From the NCBI RefSeq assembly GCF_002019855.1, contig NZ_CM007717.1, positions 2,291,198 through 2,355,197 of the forward strand: 64,000 nt of DNA. The letters run 5' to 3'. The DNA is from Streptomyces antibioticus. Lineage in GTDB: Bacteria > Actinomycetota > Actinomycetes > Streptomycetales > Streptomycetaceae. This document shows positions 63,330 through 64,000 of this stretch, piece by piece (positions within the stretch are counted from its first letter, which is position 1; each line of letters begins with the position of its first letter). The translations under genes were made by a program, and so were the position numbers. The notes under the pieces are model-generated. The model saw only the letters and a program-made list of their open reading frames with translations, was not told where the DNA came from and made no database searches.

Positions 63330-63564
63330 GCGAATTGGGAGGACATGACCGCCCAACAAGCGTTGCGTGAAGCCCAGTTGACAAGTGTTGAATTGTGCGG
63401 GGTGCCGCTCCGATGAGCGCCTCGTGGACCATCGGATGATCCGATCCGACCGTGCCGGTCATCAGATCGCAACCTCCGGGGTCTGTTGCGGTTAGTCATG
63501 TCCGAGTCAGAATCTACGCGCGTTACCCACGCGCGTTGTTCGCCTTTGCCGAGGAGCACGAGAC

Positions 63565-64000
63565 ATGCCGTTGAACCGCCGGAAGTTCCTGAAGAAGTCC
63601 GCCGCGACCGGGGCGGGGGTGGCGGTCGCGAGCGCGGCCGGGGCCCCGGCGGCGCACGCCGTCCAGGCGGGCAGGCCGGCGCAGAAGCAGAAGCGGTACG
63701 CGCTGACCGTGATGGGGACGACGGACCTGCACGGCCATGTCTTCAACTGGGACTACTTCAAGAACGCCGAGTACCAGGACGCGGCGGGCAACGCGCAGGG
63801 CCTGGCGCGGATCTCGACGCTGGTGAACCGGGTGCGGGCGGAGAAGGGCCGCTGCAACACGCTGCTGCTGGACGCGGGCGACACCATCCAGGGCACGCCG
63901 CTGACGTACTACTACGCCAAGGTCGACCCGATCACCGCCAAGGGCGGTCCGGTGCATCCGATGGCGCAGGCGATGAACGCGATCGGGTACGACGCGGTGG
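63565..64000 (+). CDS. Tat-exported 5'-nucleotidase/metallophosphoesterase (3' end outside window)
   Basis: The first 145 codons of a secreted nucleotidase of the UshA/CpdB family. The N-terminus NRRKFLKKSAATGAGVAVASAAGAPAAHA is a twin-arginine signal peptide (RRKFLKK). The calcineurin-like phosphoesterase domain starts VMGTTDLHGHVFNWDYF (DxH metal ligands) and LLLDAGDTIQGTPLTYYY (GD motif), and ends mid-domain at the window edge. ATG 63565 follows GAGGAG. Expected role: release of phosphate and nucleosides from extracellular nucleotides. Upstream, ACGCGCGTT occurs twice (63516-63524 and 63529-63537). Confidence 0.92.
   Translation, partial: MPLNRRKFLKKSAATGAGVAVASAAGAPAAHAVQAGRPAQKQKRYALTVMGTTDLHGHVFNWDYFKNAEYQDAAGNAQGLARISTLVNRVRAEKGRCNTLLLDAGDTIQGTPLTYYYAKVDPITAKGGPVHPMAQAMNAIGYDAV

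Overview
This window is a stretch of linear-chromosome core from a Streptomyces species or a very close actinobacterial relative. The evidence is the extreme G+C bias at third codon positions, many GTG starts, GTGA/ATGA gene overlaps, and families typical of the genus: WhiJ-like XRE regulator with DUF397 partner, DUF574 methyltransferase, DUF2293, DUF3068, DUF4184, TerD, MHYT. The gene order uvrB ... rpsA ... hrpB ... polA ... livKHMGF ... pdtaR ... tRNA-Leu ... pyk is one I recognise from the conserved Streptomyces core. I see no biosynthetic cluster, prophage, insertion sequence or CRISPR array.

Layout. 1-9.8 kb: two TerD proteins (the first cut by the window edge), uvrB with an MHYT membrane gene upstream, then a rightward run of secreted GDPD, alkyltransferase, MFS exporter and a pseudouridine salvage pair (psuG plus PfkB kinase). 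9.8-18.4 kb: methyltransferase, CorA, Hrp1-like CBS protein, a kinase-like protein with a lost P-loop, DUF2293, DUF1772, an orphan GltD, and a divergent AhpD-like/MocR pair. 18.7-23.6 kb: a PEP-utiliser/rifampin-phosphotransferase-like enzyme coupled to a membrane protein, a membrane-anchored phosphatase and a DUF574 methyltransferase. 23.7-26.5 kb: a WhiJ-type locus (DUF397, XRE regulator, divergent HATPase with His/Pro repeat tail) whose control region holds three inverted repeats. 26.6-34 kb: ABC exporter, FUSC protein, nucleotidyltransferase, uracil-DNA glycosylase, acyltransferase and small proteins. 34-42 kb: coaE, PAC2 protein, rpsA with a strong promoter and terminator, a methyltransferase that seems to start at ATC, and hrpB. 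41.5-53.3 kb: DUF3068, lytic transglycosylase, DUF4184, a GC-rich simple-repeat tract, polA, a YdeP-type molybdoenzyme, a thioesterase and two small envelope proteins. 53.5-59.3 kb: the complete branched-chain amino-acid ABC operon livKHMGF. 59.4-64 kb: pdtaR, tRNA-Leu(CAA), two tandem HTH-LAGLIDADG proteins, pyruvate kinase and the start of a Tat-exported 5'-nucleotidase.

How the parts relate. Most of the window is housekeeping: DNA repair and replication (uvrB, ogt, UDG, polA), translation (rpsA, tRNA-Leu), CoA synthesis (coaE), glycolysis (pyk) and amino-acid uptake (liv). The accessory interest lies in (i) the tandem LAGLIDADG/HTH genes beside tRNA-Leu, the first carrying a TTA codon inside its catalytic motif, (ii) the WhiJ-type regulatory locus with its inverted repeats, and (iii) several enzymes with unusual features (missing start codon, lost P-loop, low-complexity tails). 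All assignments come from reading the sequence and remembered family knowledge; no database search was run.
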